DNA from: a virus
Direction: 5' to 3' (one strand)
Length of the DNA: 61,521 nt
IMG/VR virus record: IMGVR_UViG_3300042465_003931
Span: 1 to 61,521 of that record
Of this stretch, positions 1-7,722 are shown piece by piece. Under the pieces are notes generated by a model that saw nothing but the letters and a program-made list of their open reading frames with translations, was not told the origin of the DNA and made no database searches. How positions within the stretch are numbered: position 1 is the stretch's first letter; the number at the start of each line of letters is the position of its first letter. The position numbers and the translations under genes are program-made.

Positions 1-1
1 G

Positions 2-1159
2 ACGTTCTTCGACGAAACGGGCGTGCTAAGAACAGCAAACAACGATGTCCCACGCTTCGACTACAACCCTGCTACGCTGGCGGCTCAGGGGCTGTTGATT
101 GAGGAGCAGAGGACGAATCTGCTGTTGCAGAGTGAGGCGTTTAATACCACTTGGACGACTTCAAACGCAAGCATTACCGTTAATTCAACGACTGCACCCA
201 GCGCGACAACCACGGCGGATACGTTGGTTGAGGACATTGCGACCAACTTTCACTACGTTCAGCAAACCGTTTCCGGCACGACCAACACGAACAACTACAC
301 GATGTCGTGCTTTATTAAAGCGTCGACACGAACTGCCGCACGGATTGCAATCGTCGAAGGCACTACCTTCTCCCGGCAGGTTCGGGCAACTGTTGATTTG
401 TCGGCGGGCACTGTTGTTGGCGCTGCGCTGAATAGCGCGACCCTAACTGCCGCAACCATTCAGGCGGTTGGCAATAGTTGGTACAGGGTAACCGTTGCGG
501 GTGTTTTGGGTGGCACCGACACGAATATCCTTTGCGTTGTGTACGTCGGGCAAAACACGGCAACTTTTAGCTACACCGGCGATGGAACGTCTGGCCTGTT
601 CCTCTGGGGCGCTCAACTCGAAGCCGGAGCCTTCCCCACCAGCTACATCCCCACCACCACCACAGCCTTGACCCGTGCGGCAGATGTGGCGAGTGTGAAT
701 ACGTTGAGTCCTTGGTTTAATGCGACGGCCAGCACCATTTACGCGGAGTGGACGAACATTGCTGCGGCGATACCGACGGGCGCTTTGCAAACAGTTTCAG
801 AGATTACTGAAGCAACACAAAACAATTTTTACCGACTTTTCCAAAGTCAAGGCGCTGGAACGAAAGCATCCACCAATATGTTTTCTGGTGGCGTAAACCC
901 GGGGCGTATTGATGCAGGAGGCGCGTATTCAAACGCTACAATAAAAGCCGCATCTGCCTTCGCTGCGTCGGATCGAGCACTGTCAGCGAACGGCGGCGCT
1001 TCCGTTACTTCTGCAACGGGTGCTTTGCCTGTGGGAGTAACAGTATTTAATCTTGGTCATACTGGTTCTGGATTAAACAGCGTCAACGGCTACCTCCGCC
1101 GCATCGCCTACTACCCCGTGCGCTTGCCCGACGCACAGCTCCAAGCCATCACCGCCTGA
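2..1159 (+). CDS. Fibre/head-spike protein, allele A (5' end missing)
   Basis: The frame is open from base 2, so the start lies outside the window. Missing residues can be inferred from the paralogue at 60193-61443, whose positions 60300-60404 are identical to bases 1-105. The remaining protein has a conserved N-terminal block ending in LLIEEQRTN, a CBM-like beta-sandwich region (LLQSEAFNTTW and following, like head-spike-fibre domains), a conserved linker (PTTTTALTRAADVASV), a variable C-terminal domain and the closing motif LPDAQLQAITA. It is probably an externally displayed, glycan-binding virion protein. The next gene follows after 9 bp with a GAGGAG ribosome site. I think it is an allele of the 60193-61443 gene rather than a separate tandem copy. 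Confidence 0.8.
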   Translation, partial: TFFDETGVLRTANNDVPRFDYNPATLAAQGLLIEEQRTNLLLQSEAFNTTWTTSNASITVNSTTAPSATTTADTLVEDIATNFHYVQQTVSGTTNTNNYTMSCFIKASTRTAARIAIVEGTTFSRQVRATVDLSAGTVVGAALNSATLTAATIQAVGNSWYRVTVAGVLGGTDTNILCVVYVGQNTATFSYTGDGTSGLFLWGAQLEAGAFPTSYIPTTTTALTRAADVASVNTLSPWFNATASTIYAEWTNIAAAIPTGALQTVSEITEATQNNFYRLFQSQGAGTKASTNMFSGGVNPGRIDAGGAYSNATIKAASAFAASDRALSANGGASVTSATGALPVGVTVFNLGHTGSGLNSVNGYLRRIAYYPVRLPDAQLQAITA

Positions 1160-1168
1160 GGAGCACAC

Positions 1169-2449
1169 ATGAGTCTTTCACAGAACTACCCAACAACAAG
1201 ACCCACTCTGACGCTTGACTTTGCCAAGGCTAAGCGTGTTGATCCGCGTGTGACGTTCACCAGAGCCAGCACAGCGACCTATTTCGACGCCTCTGGCACG
1301 CTGCGTAGTGCTGCTGACAATGCTCCTCGCATTGACTTCAATCCGTCTACGCTGCTGTGTCAGGGGCTGTTGATTGAGGAGCAGAGGACGAATTCCATTC
1401 GGAATAACACGATGGTTGGGGCTGTTGCGGGGACGCCAGGGACTGCTCCGACGAATTGGTTTTTTTCCGTAGCAACGACTACTGGTTTAACCACAGAGGT
1501 AGTTGGAACTGGTGCCGAAAGTGGTATTACTTACGTTGACTTGAAGGTATCTGGAACTGCTGTTGGGGCTGGTTCACTTACGATTGCTTTTGAGCCGAAC
1601 ACGCAAACAGTTGCGTCACAAAATCAAGTCTGGACCGTTTCAATGTATCGTCGGCTTATGGCCGGATCATTTAATGGTTTAACTCCGACGATAACAAACA
1701 TTTTCTTAAATAGCTACACAGCAGTTGGCACATTTGATGCAGCCTCCACAAGTCAAGTACGAAGCGAAGCTACTCCAACCAGCGCTGCGCTGAATACGCA
1801 GCGCTCTACTCTCACAGGCACACTAAGCAGCGCCACAACCGCTAGAGTAAATGCGGGCATGTTTTTTAGCATTGCCAACGGCGCGGCCATCGACATCACC
1901 CTCCGCATCGGCCTACCCCAGCTAGAACTCGGCGCATTCGCCACCAGCGTCATCCCCACCACAACAACAGCCCTGACACGCAGTGCTGATGTTGCCAGTG
2001 TTACGACGCTGAGTCCTTGGTTTAATGCGAGTGAAGGGACGTTGTTTGCGGAGGCCCAGTGGTTTGGCCTTTCCACAAATGATTATTACGCGGCGTTAAA
2101 TGACGGCACTGCATCTAATCTAATTGGTATTGGTGTAGCGTCTTCAGGCTCTTGGCGGTTTTTAGTGAACAACGTCGGGAATATTGAAGCTAGTATTTCT
2201 TTTGGCGTTGTAACGGCAAACACTGTTTTTAAACATTCAGGAGCATATAAAGTAAACGACTTTGCTGCGTGCGTAAACGGGGGGTCTGTAGGAACGGACA
2301 CAAGCGGCGTGGTTCCGTCAGGAATTACTACACTGTCGCTTAACGCAAGCCACCTCACTACCAATCAATTTAACGGCTACCTCCGCCGCATCACCTACTA
2401 CAACACCCGTCTTCCCAACGCGCAGCTTCAAGCGCTAACAGCCCCGTGA
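1169..2449 (+). CDS. Fibre/head-spike protein B
   Basis: 426 residues with the same plan as its neighbours: conserved N-terminus (MSLSQNYPTTRPTLTLDF, then FTRASTATYFD), LLIEEQRTN, a variable middle, PTTTTALTRSADVASV, a variable LamG/CBM-like C-terminal domain and the end motif LRRITYYNTRLPNAQLQAL. The middle (SIRNNTMVGAVAGTPGT) belongs to the same family as the 60193 protein but not to that of the 2-1159 protein. GGAG lies 8 bp before the ATG. It is likely a virion surface protein that binds host or environmental glycans. The stop overlaps the GTG start of the next gene. Confidence 0.8.
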   Translation: MSLSQNYPTTRPTLTLDFAKAKRVDPRVTFTRASTATYFDASGTLRSAADNAPRIDFNPSTLLCQGLLIEEQRTNSIRNNTMVGAVAGTPGTAPTNWFFSVATTTGLTTEVVGTGAESGITYVDLKVSGTAVGAGSLTIAFEPNTQTVASQNQVWTVSMYRRLMAGSFNGLTPTITNIFLNSYTAVGTFDAASTSQVRSEATPTSAALNTQRSTLTGTLSSATTARVNAGMFFSIANGAAIDITLRIGLPQLELGAFATSVIPTTTTALTRSADVASVTTLSPWFNASEGTLFAEAQWFGLSTNDYYAALNDGTASNLIGIGVASSGSWRFLVNNVGNIEASISFGVVTANTVFKHSGAYKVNDFAACVNGGSVGTDTSGVVPSGITTLSLNASHLTTNQFNGYLRRITYYNTRLPNAQLQALTAP

Positions 2450-2652
2450 CTCCCGACCCCTTCAACGCCCTGATTGAGGAAACCGACCCCGCAGTGCTGG
2501 CTGAAGGGCATCGTTGGGTTCAACAACATTTTTACAACGAGTTGGCTGCTGAGGTGGCGGACCTAAAGCAGACCAGCGGAGAGCTTTGCGAAGTCTGCGG
2601 CTGGCGGTTTGTTGTGCCGGGGCGCGGATGCCTAAACTGTGAGAAAGGATGA
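2446..2652 (+). CDS. Small zinc-ribbon-like protein
   Basis: 68 residues. The GTG start overlaps the stop of the fibre gene (GTGA). The C-terminal half carries CEVCGW and GCLNCEKG, two CxxC pairs that could bind zinc. The N-terminal half is acidic and helical. The family is not recognised. It is translationally coupled to both neighbours, so it is probably made with the late virion genes. It could be a small structural or assembly protein. Confidence 0.6.
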   Translation: MTPDPFNALIEETDPAVLAEGHRWVQQHFYNELAAEVADLKQTSGELCEVCGWRFVVPGRGCLNCEKG

Positions 2653-2654
2653 CC

Positions 2655-2933
2655 ATGTACACCGATTACTTCCTGAAATTCAATGACGCCGATGAGGCCA
2701 ACGAAGTCTTGTTCGATGACGAGCGTCCAAAGTACGCTGCGATTGACGTCATTGGCCAGATGTACAAGGCCACGGGCCAGACCATCCAAACTGATGACGG
2801 TGAGAACTACTACACCAGCGACGTGATGGAGTCTGTCCCCGGCTGGCACGTAAACGTGCGCCACACCAGCGAAGCGCCTGAGCTGAAAAAATACCGGGTC
2901 TACCCGAAGACTCCGTCGAGGATGTGGGCCTGA
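2655..2933 (+). CDS. Conserved phage protein of unknown function
   Basis: 92 residues from the second ATG at 2655, chosen because GAAAGG lies 6 bp upstream. An ATG at 2649 overlapping the previous stop is also possible. The protein is acidic with a central part reading AAIDVIGQMYKATGQ and a PGWHVNVRH motif near residue 70. I recall this pattern from other phage tail/fibre regions, but the function is unknown. It closes the fibre cluster before a 118-bp gap. Confidence 0.65.
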   Translation: MYTDYFLKFNDADEANEVLFDDERPKYAAIDVIGQMYKATGQTIQTDDGENYYTSDVMESVPGWHVNVRHTSEAPELKKYRVYPKTPSRMWA

Positions 2934-3051
2934 GCCCTTTTCTTTGGCGCGGCGTCGTGGTATAACACGACCGATCCGAGACCCATCACAGCCCGCCGAC
3001 TGACTCGGCAGACCTCCCTCAAGGACGGCGGGTGCAGATTGAGGAGCCCCC
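2934..3051 (+). promoter_or_regulatory. Leader with hairpins before a structural gene
   Basis: This 118-bp gap contains an inverted repeat around a possible -10 (GTCGTG GTATAA CACGAC, 2954-2971), but no convincing -35 at the right distance. A second pair, CCCGCCG with CGGCGGG, lies closer to the gene. A GAGGAG ribosome site precedes the ATG at 3052. It may be a weak internal promoter or an RNA-stability leader. The promoter call is tentative. Confidence 0.35.
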
Positions 3052-3552
3052 ATGTCATTCTCGACCTTCTCCGGCCCGATCCGCTCAGGTACGCAACGCT
3101 ACGGCGCAGACCGCAACACGGGTCTGGTGCTGCTTACGCAGTCCGCTACCATCAACATGTCGGGTGTGGCGTTGACTTCTGCGGCTCCGGCTCAGAATTT
3201 GTTCACGCTGCCTGCGGGGTCGAAGATCGTCTCGATCATCGCCGACAAGACCGTGGCGCTGGCGGGCAACTCCATCTCGCAGGTTGCGATGATTGTGGGC
3301 AATGCGTCGGACGACAACCAGTATCTGGAGTCGGTGAATCTGGCAACGACCAAGGGCCGTGCGGCTCAGGCTACGGTCGACGCGGGGCTTCAAGTGGACG
3401 ACTGCGACAACATCGGCACCTCTGATGTCATGCTTCAAGCCACGTTCACGGCGACGACGGGCAACGCCACGTCGGGCCAGATCGTGGTCACGGTGAGCTA
3501 CGTCCAGCGTCAGCCTGATGGTTCAGTGAACCCGACCGAGTACCAGAACTGA
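3052..3552 (+). CDS. Virion structural protein (decoration-like)
   Basis: 166 residues beginning MSFSTFSGPIRSGTQRYG, then alternating beta-rich segments (LFTLPAGSKIVSIIADKT, QIVVTVSYVQRQPDGS). This start motif is typical of small structural proteins in podovirus-like phages. It has no enzyme motifs. It is probably a capsid decoration or spike component. A GAGGAG site is 5 bp upstream of the ATG. GC-rich palindromes follow the stop (3555-3590) before the next gene. Confidence 0.65.
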   Translation: MSFSTFSGPIRSGTQRYGADRNTGLVLLTQSATINMSGVALTSAAPAQNLFTLPAGSKIVSIIADKTVALAGNSISQVAMIVGNASDDNQYLESVNLATTKGRAAQATVDAGLQVDDCDNIGTSDVMLQATFTATTGNATSGQIVVTVSYVQRQPDGSVNPTEYQN

Positions 3553-3598
3553 TTCTGACGCCCCTCCGGGGGCGTAGCCCCCAGGGGCAGGAGTAGCT

Positions 3599-3862
3599 AT
3601 GGCCAAAACGAACTATTCCCCCACGTTCCCAATGTTCCCCGGGGATGCGGCTGCTGTCACGCCCAGTGATACGGTGGATCTACCTGAGCCGTCTGTCATC
3701 TATATCGGTACTTACGGTACAACGGGTGCGGTGAAGGTCACCACGGCCCAGGGTAGTGATGTCACTTTTGTCGGTGTGCCGCCCGGGTTCGTGATCCCGG
3801 TGCAGGTACGGCGCGTGTGGAGTACGGGCACTACGGCGTCTGACATCGTCAGGATCTTCTGA
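3599..3862 (+). CDS. Small beta-rich virion protein
   Basis: 87 residues. The sequence is beta-rich with no Cys, ending VPVQVRRVWSTGTTASDIVRIF-like strands. Proteins of this type (a short jelly-roll or collar with PPGFVIPVQVRRVWSTGT) occur beside fibre genes of podophages and probably add to the capsid or tail surface. The stop overlaps the ATG of the next small gene by one base. The function is inferred from context. Confidence 0.6.
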   Translation: MAKTNYSPTFPMFPGDAAAVTPSDTVDLPEPSVIYIGTYGTTGAVKVTTAQGSDVTFVGVPPGFVIPVQVRRVWSTGTTASDIVRIF

Positions 3863-4011
3863 TGTCGTTTTCTTACAGCTTTGCGCTCCCAGCATGGCGG
3901 TACGGTGCGGGCGCGTATGCCCCACCGTATAGCTTTTTGTTGCTCGAAAGCGGAGACTTCCTGCTTCAGGAAGACGGTTTCAAGATAGGTTTGGAGGCTA
4001 ACAATGGCTGA
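3862..4011 (+). CDS. 49-residue protein between structural genes
   Basis: Reads MSFSYSFALPAWRYGAGAY at the start and LLLESGDFLLQEDGFKIGL in the second half. The start overlaps the preceding stop (TGATG) and the stop overlaps the next ATG by 8 bp, so it fills the gap exactly, which supports a real gene. The short LLLESGDFLLQEDG pattern recurs in phage structural proteins and may form an exposed beta hairpin. The function is unknown. Confidence 0.6.
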   Translation: MSFSYSFALPAWRYGAGAYAPPYSFLLLESGDFLLQEDGFKIGLEANNG

Positions 4012-4906
4012 CGCAAAGATTTCCCAACTCCCGGTAGCTACCACTCCGCTGGCGGGCACTGAGCTTGTCCCTCTTGTTCAAGGCGGGGTGACTGTTCAGT
4101 CCACGGTTGACAAAGTCCTGACCGGCACGGTGCCTTCGGGCACCGCCAACGGCGTGCTGTTCCTCAACGGCAGCAAGGTGGTGACGAGCGGGAGTGGGTT
4201 GGTTTTTGACTCCTCCGGCAACCTCGGCCTGGGGGTGACGCCGAGTGCTTGGAGCGGGCTTAAAGCGTTAGAGATTGTAGGTGTTGGGTCAAGTCTAGCG
4301 TCTGCGTCAAATAACAACCTTTACTTATCAGCAAACGCTTGGTATGACGGAGCTAATTGGAAATACGGCACATCTGCTGAGGCGACTCAGTATCAGTCTT
4401 TCACAGGCTCTCACAAGTGGTACACCGCCCCCTCCGGCACCGCAGGCAACGCGATCAGCTTCACGCAGGCGATGACGCTGGATGCGAGTGGGAATTTGCT
4501 GGTGGGGACGACTATTCCAGCCTACCCGACTGCTGGCCGTGGTCTTATTGAACTCAATGGGTCTAGCACTTCTTTATACGCACTAAAAGTTGGAGATACG
4601 GCTTATGGTTACTTGGCTGCGTCTTCATCAATCACAGAATTGGCGGCTAATGGTGCTTCTCAGCCTTTAGTATTTACCACCAACAACACCGAACGCGCCC
4701 GCATCCCCGCCGCTGGCGGTATGGTAGTAGGTACCGCAGCCCTCACCACAACCGCCACAGACGGTTTCCTCTACGTCCCAACCTGTGCAGGCACGCCCAC
4801 GGGTACGCCGACGACGCAGACTGGCACTGCACCTATCGTCGTTGACACCACGAACAACAAGCTGTATTTCTACTCTGGCGGTCAATGGCGTGACGCTGGG
4901 CCGTGA
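4004..4906 (+). CDS. Tail/fibre protein with repeat-type shaft
   Basis: 300 residues. The N-terminal 30 residues (ISQLPVATTPLAGTELVPL) are typical of phage fibre attachment segments. Next comes GTANGVLFLNGSKVVTSGSGL, a block also present in the protein at 59228-60181. The middle (LGLGVTPSAWSGLKALEIVG) matches shaft repeats of tail fibres. The C-terminus (GFLYVPTCAGTPTGTP, then LYFYSGGQWRDAGP) is a common fibre ending. It is probably a trimeric appendage. No intramolecular chaperone domain is seen. Confidence 0.7.
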   Translation: MADAKISQLPVATTPLAGTELVPLVQGGVTVQSTVDKVLTGTVPSGTANGVLFLNGSKVVTSGSGLVFDSSGNLGLGVTPSAWSGLKALEIVGVGSSLASASNNNLYLSANAWYDGANWKYGTSAEATQYQSFTGSHKWYTAPSGTAGNAISFTQAMTLDASGNLLVGTTIPAYPTAGRGLIELNGSSTSLYALKVGDTAYGYLAASSSITELAANGASQPLVFTTNNTERARIPAAGGMVVGTAALTTTATDGFLYVPTCAGTPTGTPTTQTGTAPIVVDTTNNKLYFYSGGQWRDAGP

Positions 4907-4930
4907 ATCTAGCTTTGAAAGGAACTCACC

Positions 4931-5278
4931 ATGATCATCAACTGGACCATCGAGTGGATGAAGACCACTCCCACAACGGCAACACCGCCTGAATACGTCA
5001 TTTCGTGTGGCTGGCGCTGCACTGGCACTGACGGCCAATACACTGGCACGGTGTATTCGTCCTGCTTTTTTACGCAAGAAAGCGACACTTTTACCCCCTA
5101 CGCCGATCTGACGCAAGATCAAGTGCTGGGCTGGGTGCGGTCTTCTGGCGTCAACAAGGACGCCACTGAGGCTGCTGTCGCTGGTCAGATTGAGAACCAG
5201 ATCAACCCCCCGGTCATTCAACCTCCGCTGCCGTGGCTGGCCCCGGCCCTCACCAAGACCGTTACCACCAAGGCTTGA
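4931..5278 (+). CDS. Conserved phage protein, DUF7936-like
   Basis: 115 residues. The motif FTPYADLTQDQVLGWVRSSG at about residues 54-73 and the PxxxPLPW tail resemble a small family found next to fibre genes in cyanophages and podophages. It has three Cys in the first half. AAAGGA precedes the ATG. The family name is from memory and unverified. The function is unknown, but the position implies a virion or fibre-assembly role. Confidence 0.6.
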   Translation: MIINWTIEWMKTTPTTATPPEYVISCGWRCTGTDGQYTGTVYSSCFFTQESDTFTPYADLTQDQVLGWVRSSGVNKDATEAAVAGQIENQINPPVIQPPLPWLAPALTKTVTTKA

Positions 5279-5279
5279 C

Positions 5280-5447
5280 ATGCAAGACCTGAAACTGACC
5301 CTTTCTGACCTGTCTGTCAACGACGTCAACCTCATCATGGCGGGGCTGGGCAAACTCCCTCTGGAGGCCGTTGTCGACCTCTGGTCGCGCATCAAGGCGC
5401 AGGGCGAAGCGCAGATCAACCAAGAGCCCGCAGGGCTGACGGACTGA
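5280..5447 (+). CDS. 55-residue helical protein
   Basis: Begins MQDLKLTLSDLSVNDVNLIM and ends in a charged tail. The predicted structure is two helices. The start lies 1 bp after the previous stop. Short proteins with LTVNDVNLILAALGELPY-like sequence are common between tail genes of phages and have no known role. It is likely translated by coupling. Confidence 0.6.
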   Translation: MQDLKLTLSDLSVNDVNLIMAGLGKLPLEAVVDLWSRIKAQGEAQINQEPAGLTD

Positions 5448-5454
5448 GAACATC

Positions 5455-5709
5455 ATGGCTAAGACACCTGCTTGGTCTAGGGCTGAAGGTAAATCAGACG
5501 CCGGTGGTCTCAACGCCAAAGGCCGCGCCAGCTATAACAAAGCTAACCCCGGAAAGCCGGGGTTGAAGGCCCCACAGCCTGAAGGCGGGCCTCGTCGTGA
5601 CTCCTTTTGTGCCCGGATGAAAGGCATGAAGGCGAAGCTGACAAGCTCCAAAACGGCAAAAGACCCAAACTCTCGTATCAACAAAAGCCTGCGGGCGTGG
5701 AAGTGCTAG
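5455..5709 (+). CDS. DUF6321-like basic protein
   Basis: 84 residues, Lys/Arg-rich. It contains the conserved pattern GGLNAKGRASYNKANPGKPG followed by SFCARMKGMKAKL and SRINKSLRAWKC, which I recognise as the DUF6321 family of phage and environmental proteins. The strong basic charge suggests nucleic-acid binding, possibly packaged with DNA. It is the first of a run of small basic genes extending to 7722. Confidence 0.75.
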   Translation: MAKTPAWSRAEGKSDAGGLNAKGRASYNKANPGKPGLKAPQPEGGPRRDSFCARMKGMKAKLTSSKTAKDPNSRINKSLRAWKC

Positions 5710-5720
5710 GCGGAGCCGGT

Positions 5721-5966
5721 ATGGACGCAACTCTCCTATGGAACACCCTTCTGACTGTCCTTCTGGGCGTGGTGGCGTTCTTCATGGCCGCTAAGTTCCG
5801 TGAACTTGACCGGCTCAGTATCTTGCTCAACCGGACACGCGAGGAAGTTGCCCGGGACCATCTCACCCGCGCAGAGTTTCGTCAAGACATGAAAGAGCTG
5901 CTCGAACGCTTTGACAGGCTCGAAGTCAAGATCGACAATCTCAAGAACCGCCCCAACCTGGGCTGA
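5721..5966 (+). CDS. Small membrane protein with coiled-coil tail
   Basis: 81 residues from ATG 5721. Residues 6-24 (LWNTLLTVLLGVVAFFMAA) form one hydrophobic segment, followed by a charged helix (LTRAEFRQDMKELLERFDRL) likely to be a coiled coil. The plan resembles inner-membrane spanin or membrane-anchor proteins, but no partner outer spanin is evident nearby. The function is uncertain. Confidence 0.65.
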   Translation: MDATLLWNTLLTVLLGVVAFFMAAKFRELDRLSILLNRTREEVARDHLTRAEFRQDMKELLERFDRLEVKIDNLKNRPNLG

Positions 5967-5984
5967 CCCTCACTGGAGTTCAAG

Positions 5985-6182
5985 ATGGCAACGAAAAGCG
6001 GATCTGGATGGCAGATGGTCCCTGACCCGGACTACAAGGACGGCAAGCCGACCCCACCGCAGCCCCCTGCGCCACCCCCACCCAGCAAGCGCAAGCCTGC
6101 TCCCAAGAAGTACGCCAACGGCGGTGTGACCCGCGCCGACGGTTGCATAACCAAAGGCCCTACCAAGGGAAGGAAGGTGTGA
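5985..6182 (+). CDS. Proline-rich small protein with C-terminal GGVxRxxGC tag
   Basis: 65 residues. The middle is a Pro/Lys-rich linker (PPQPPAPPPPSKRKPAPKK). The end reads YANGGVTRADGCITKGPTKG plus RKV, closely similar to the end of the protein at 6323-7114 (YAKGGSVRGAGCETR). The function is unknown. Repeated use of this tail on otherwise unrelated proteins suggests a shared targeting or virion-incorporation signal. Confidence 0.6.
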   Translation: MATKSGSGWQMVPDPDYKDGKPTPPQPPAPPPPSKRKPAPKKYANGGVTRADGCITKGPTKGRKV

Positions 6183-6183
6183 G

Positions 6184-6315
6184 ATGATGAAGAAGCCCCC
6201 GATGTCCGCCAAGATGCCTCCCAAGGCGAAGGGCAAGAAGGAACTTCCGTTCTTCATGAAGAAGGACGCCAAAGCCAAGCCCAAGAAGATGATGGGCGGC
6301 GGTAGCTGCAAGTGA
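6184..6315 (+). CDS. 43-residue Lys/Met-rich protein
   Basis: Starts MMKKPPMSAKMPPKAKGKKE and ends KKMMGGGSCK. It begins one base after the previous stop and has the composition (Lys, Met, Pro, Gly) of its neighbours. It may be a small DNA-condensing or virion-internal peptide. It belongs to no recognised family. The tight spacing within the run supports expression. Confidence 0.55.
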   Translation: MMKKPPMSAKMPPKAKGKKELPFFMKKDAKAKPKKMMGGGSCK

Positions 6316-6322
6316 GGTAGAG

Positions 6323-7114
6323 ATGGTAAACCCCAACTACGCCAAAGATGCGGCGTCGACTCCTGGCGCGAAAAGGCTCCGGAAGGAGCTGGCAGACGTT
6401 CTTGAGCCCAAGAAACCGCGCTGGAAGTCGGAGTACAAGGGGCCCGATCCCGACCGTCAAAAGATCGACGGGAAAGCGGTTGTCAGCCGTGAGGAACTCG
6501 CGGACTTCCAGCGGCAGTACGGCGCTGCCAAGACGCTGCGCGATCTGTTGAATGTGGACGCGACCGGTAAGCTGCCTGCGCGTGTTGGTGCGGGCGCAGG
6601 TCGCGGTGCAGCCGAAGGTCGCAAGGCAACGGACCGCGATACCGCCCCGATGCGTAGTGAGAGCCCCTACAACGACCCGTCAAGGGCGAAGGAAGGGGCG
6701 GCTGCGCGCCGTCGAGAAATGATGCGGGACCCGGGCCGTGACGCCGTCGAGCCTATGCTGGGCCCGGAGGCGGGTGTCGCGGCGTTGGGGCGCGCAGGGC
6801 TTGCGGCGCTGGCGCGAGGCGCAGCGGGTGCGATGAAACGTCCCGCAGCCAAAGAGGCCTCCGAGCGCAACGCTCCCTCGTTGTACCCCGACCCGCCCAA
6901 GACCGGCGGGGTCTTCAGCAGCGCAAGGTACGGCACTCGCGGCGAGCAGCAAGCTGCGGGCCGCAAAGCCACGGAGGACTACGCCCGTGATGTCATGGAG
7001 CGCGGCGCAGAGATGGGCTTCAAGAAGGGCGGCAACGTCAAGTCCTACGCCAAGGGCGGCAGTGTCCGTGGTGCTGGGTGCGAGACCCGCAGCAAGAAGA
7101 CGAGGTACGTCTGA
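6323..7114 (+). CDS. Basic Ala/Arg-rich protein with YAKGGSVRGAGC tag
   Basis: 263 residues, low complexity, rich in Ala, Arg and Lys. It has a possible Ala-rich helix (VAALGRAGLAALARGAAGAM) near residues 152-172. The C-terminus, KGGNVKSYAKGGSVRGAGCE then TRSKKTRYV, repeats the tail of 5985-6182. The composition fits an internal virion or DNA-binding protein rather than an enzyme. The stop shares its A with the next ATG (TGATG). Confidence 0.6.
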   Translation: MVNPNYAKDAASTPGAKRLRKELADVLEPKKPRWKSEYKGPDPDRQKIDGKAVVSREELADFQRQYGAAKTLRDLLNVDATGKLPARVGAGAGRGAAEGRKATDRDTAPMRSESPYNDPSRAKEGAAARRREMMRDPGRDAVEPMLGPEAGVAALGRAGLAALARGAAGAMKRPAAKEASERNAPSLYPDPPKTGGVFSSARYGTRGEQQAAGRKATEDYARDVMERGAEMGFKKGGNVKSYAKGGSVRGAGCETRSKKTRYV

Positions 7115-7362
7115 TGCGCGCGTCCCGTGGCATGGGGTGCATCAACCCCGCCAAGATGCCCAAGGCGAAGGGCTACGCCAAGGGCGGCGAAAGCCGCGTC
7201 AACGAGGCGGGTAACTACACCAAGCCCGGGATGCGCAAGACGCTCTTTGAGTCCATCAAGGGGCAGGCTACGCAAGGTACTGCCGCAGGACAGTGGAGCG
7301 CCCGTAAGGCGCAACTGCTTGCCAAGCAGTACAAAGCGAAAGGCGGTGGGTATCGTGATTGA
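7114..7362 (+). CDS. Small basic protein, NEAGNYTKP family
   Basis: 82 residues from ATG 7114, overlapping the previous stop by one base. The conserved core RVNEAGNYTKPGMRKTLFES followed by QWSARKAQLLAKQYKAKGGG is a recurrent phage protein that usually sits beside DUF5872 genes, as here. It also contains KGYAKGGES, a relative of the tag in its neighbours. It is probably nucleic-acid binding, with no known function. Confidence 0.7.
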   Translation: MRASRGMGCINPAKMPKAKGYAKGGESRVNEAGNYTKPGMRKTLFESIKGQATQGTAAGQWSARKAQLLAKQYKAKGGGYRD

Positions 7363-7492
7363 CGACGGTAAACAACACGCTCCGACTTGTTTTGTACATG
7401 ACGACGGCCCATGCGATTGCGGCGTTGAAGAGTACATGACGGATGAAGATATTGATGCAGAGCTGTTTGCGAAAGCGATGGCTAAGGAATGA
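7355..7492 (+). CDS. 45-residue acidic Cys protein
   Basis: A GTG start at 7355 overlaps the end of the previous gene. The sequence contains CFVHDDGPCDCGVEEYMTD, with three Cys and a His that could bind a metal, then an acidic helix. Its stop overlaps the next ATG (4 bp). A GTG at 7346 is an alternative. The function is unknown. Coupling on both sides supports translation. Confidence 0.5.
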   Translation: MIDDGKQHAPTCFVHDDGPCDCGVEEYMTDEDIDAELFAKAMAKE

Positions 7493-7722
7493 AGTCCCCC
7501 CAAAAGTCCCTGAAGGACTGGACCGCACAGAAATGGCGGACCAAGTCAGGGAAGCCGTCGTCAAAGACGGGGGAGAGATACCTCCCCGAGGCTGCGATCA
7601 AGGCTTTGTCTCCTGCTGAGTACGCGGCGACAACCAAGGCCAAGCGGCAGGGCAAGGCCAAGGGCCAACAATTTGTGGCGCAGCCCAAGGGCGTAGCCCG
7701 AAAGACGGCGAGATTTAGATGA
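7489..7722 (+). CDS. DUF5872-like protein
   Basis: 77 residues. SLKDWTAQKWRTKSGKPSSK, then GERYLPEAAIKALSPAEYAA and GQQFVAQPKGVARKT, match the DUF5872 pattern known from phages and metagenomes. It is highly basic. AAGGA stands 6 bases before the ATG and overlaps the previous gene's 3' end. No biochemical function is known to me. It is the last of the basic-protein run before the adaptor gene. Confidence 0.7.
   Translation: MKSPQKSLKDWTAQKWRTKSGKPSSKTGERYLPEAAIKALSPAEYAATTKAKRQGKAKGQQFVAQPKGVARKTARFR

Noticed and set aside
2934-3051. Confident late promoter before 3052
   Set aside because: TATAAC is present, but no -35 lies at 16-18 bp; kept only as a tentative leader.
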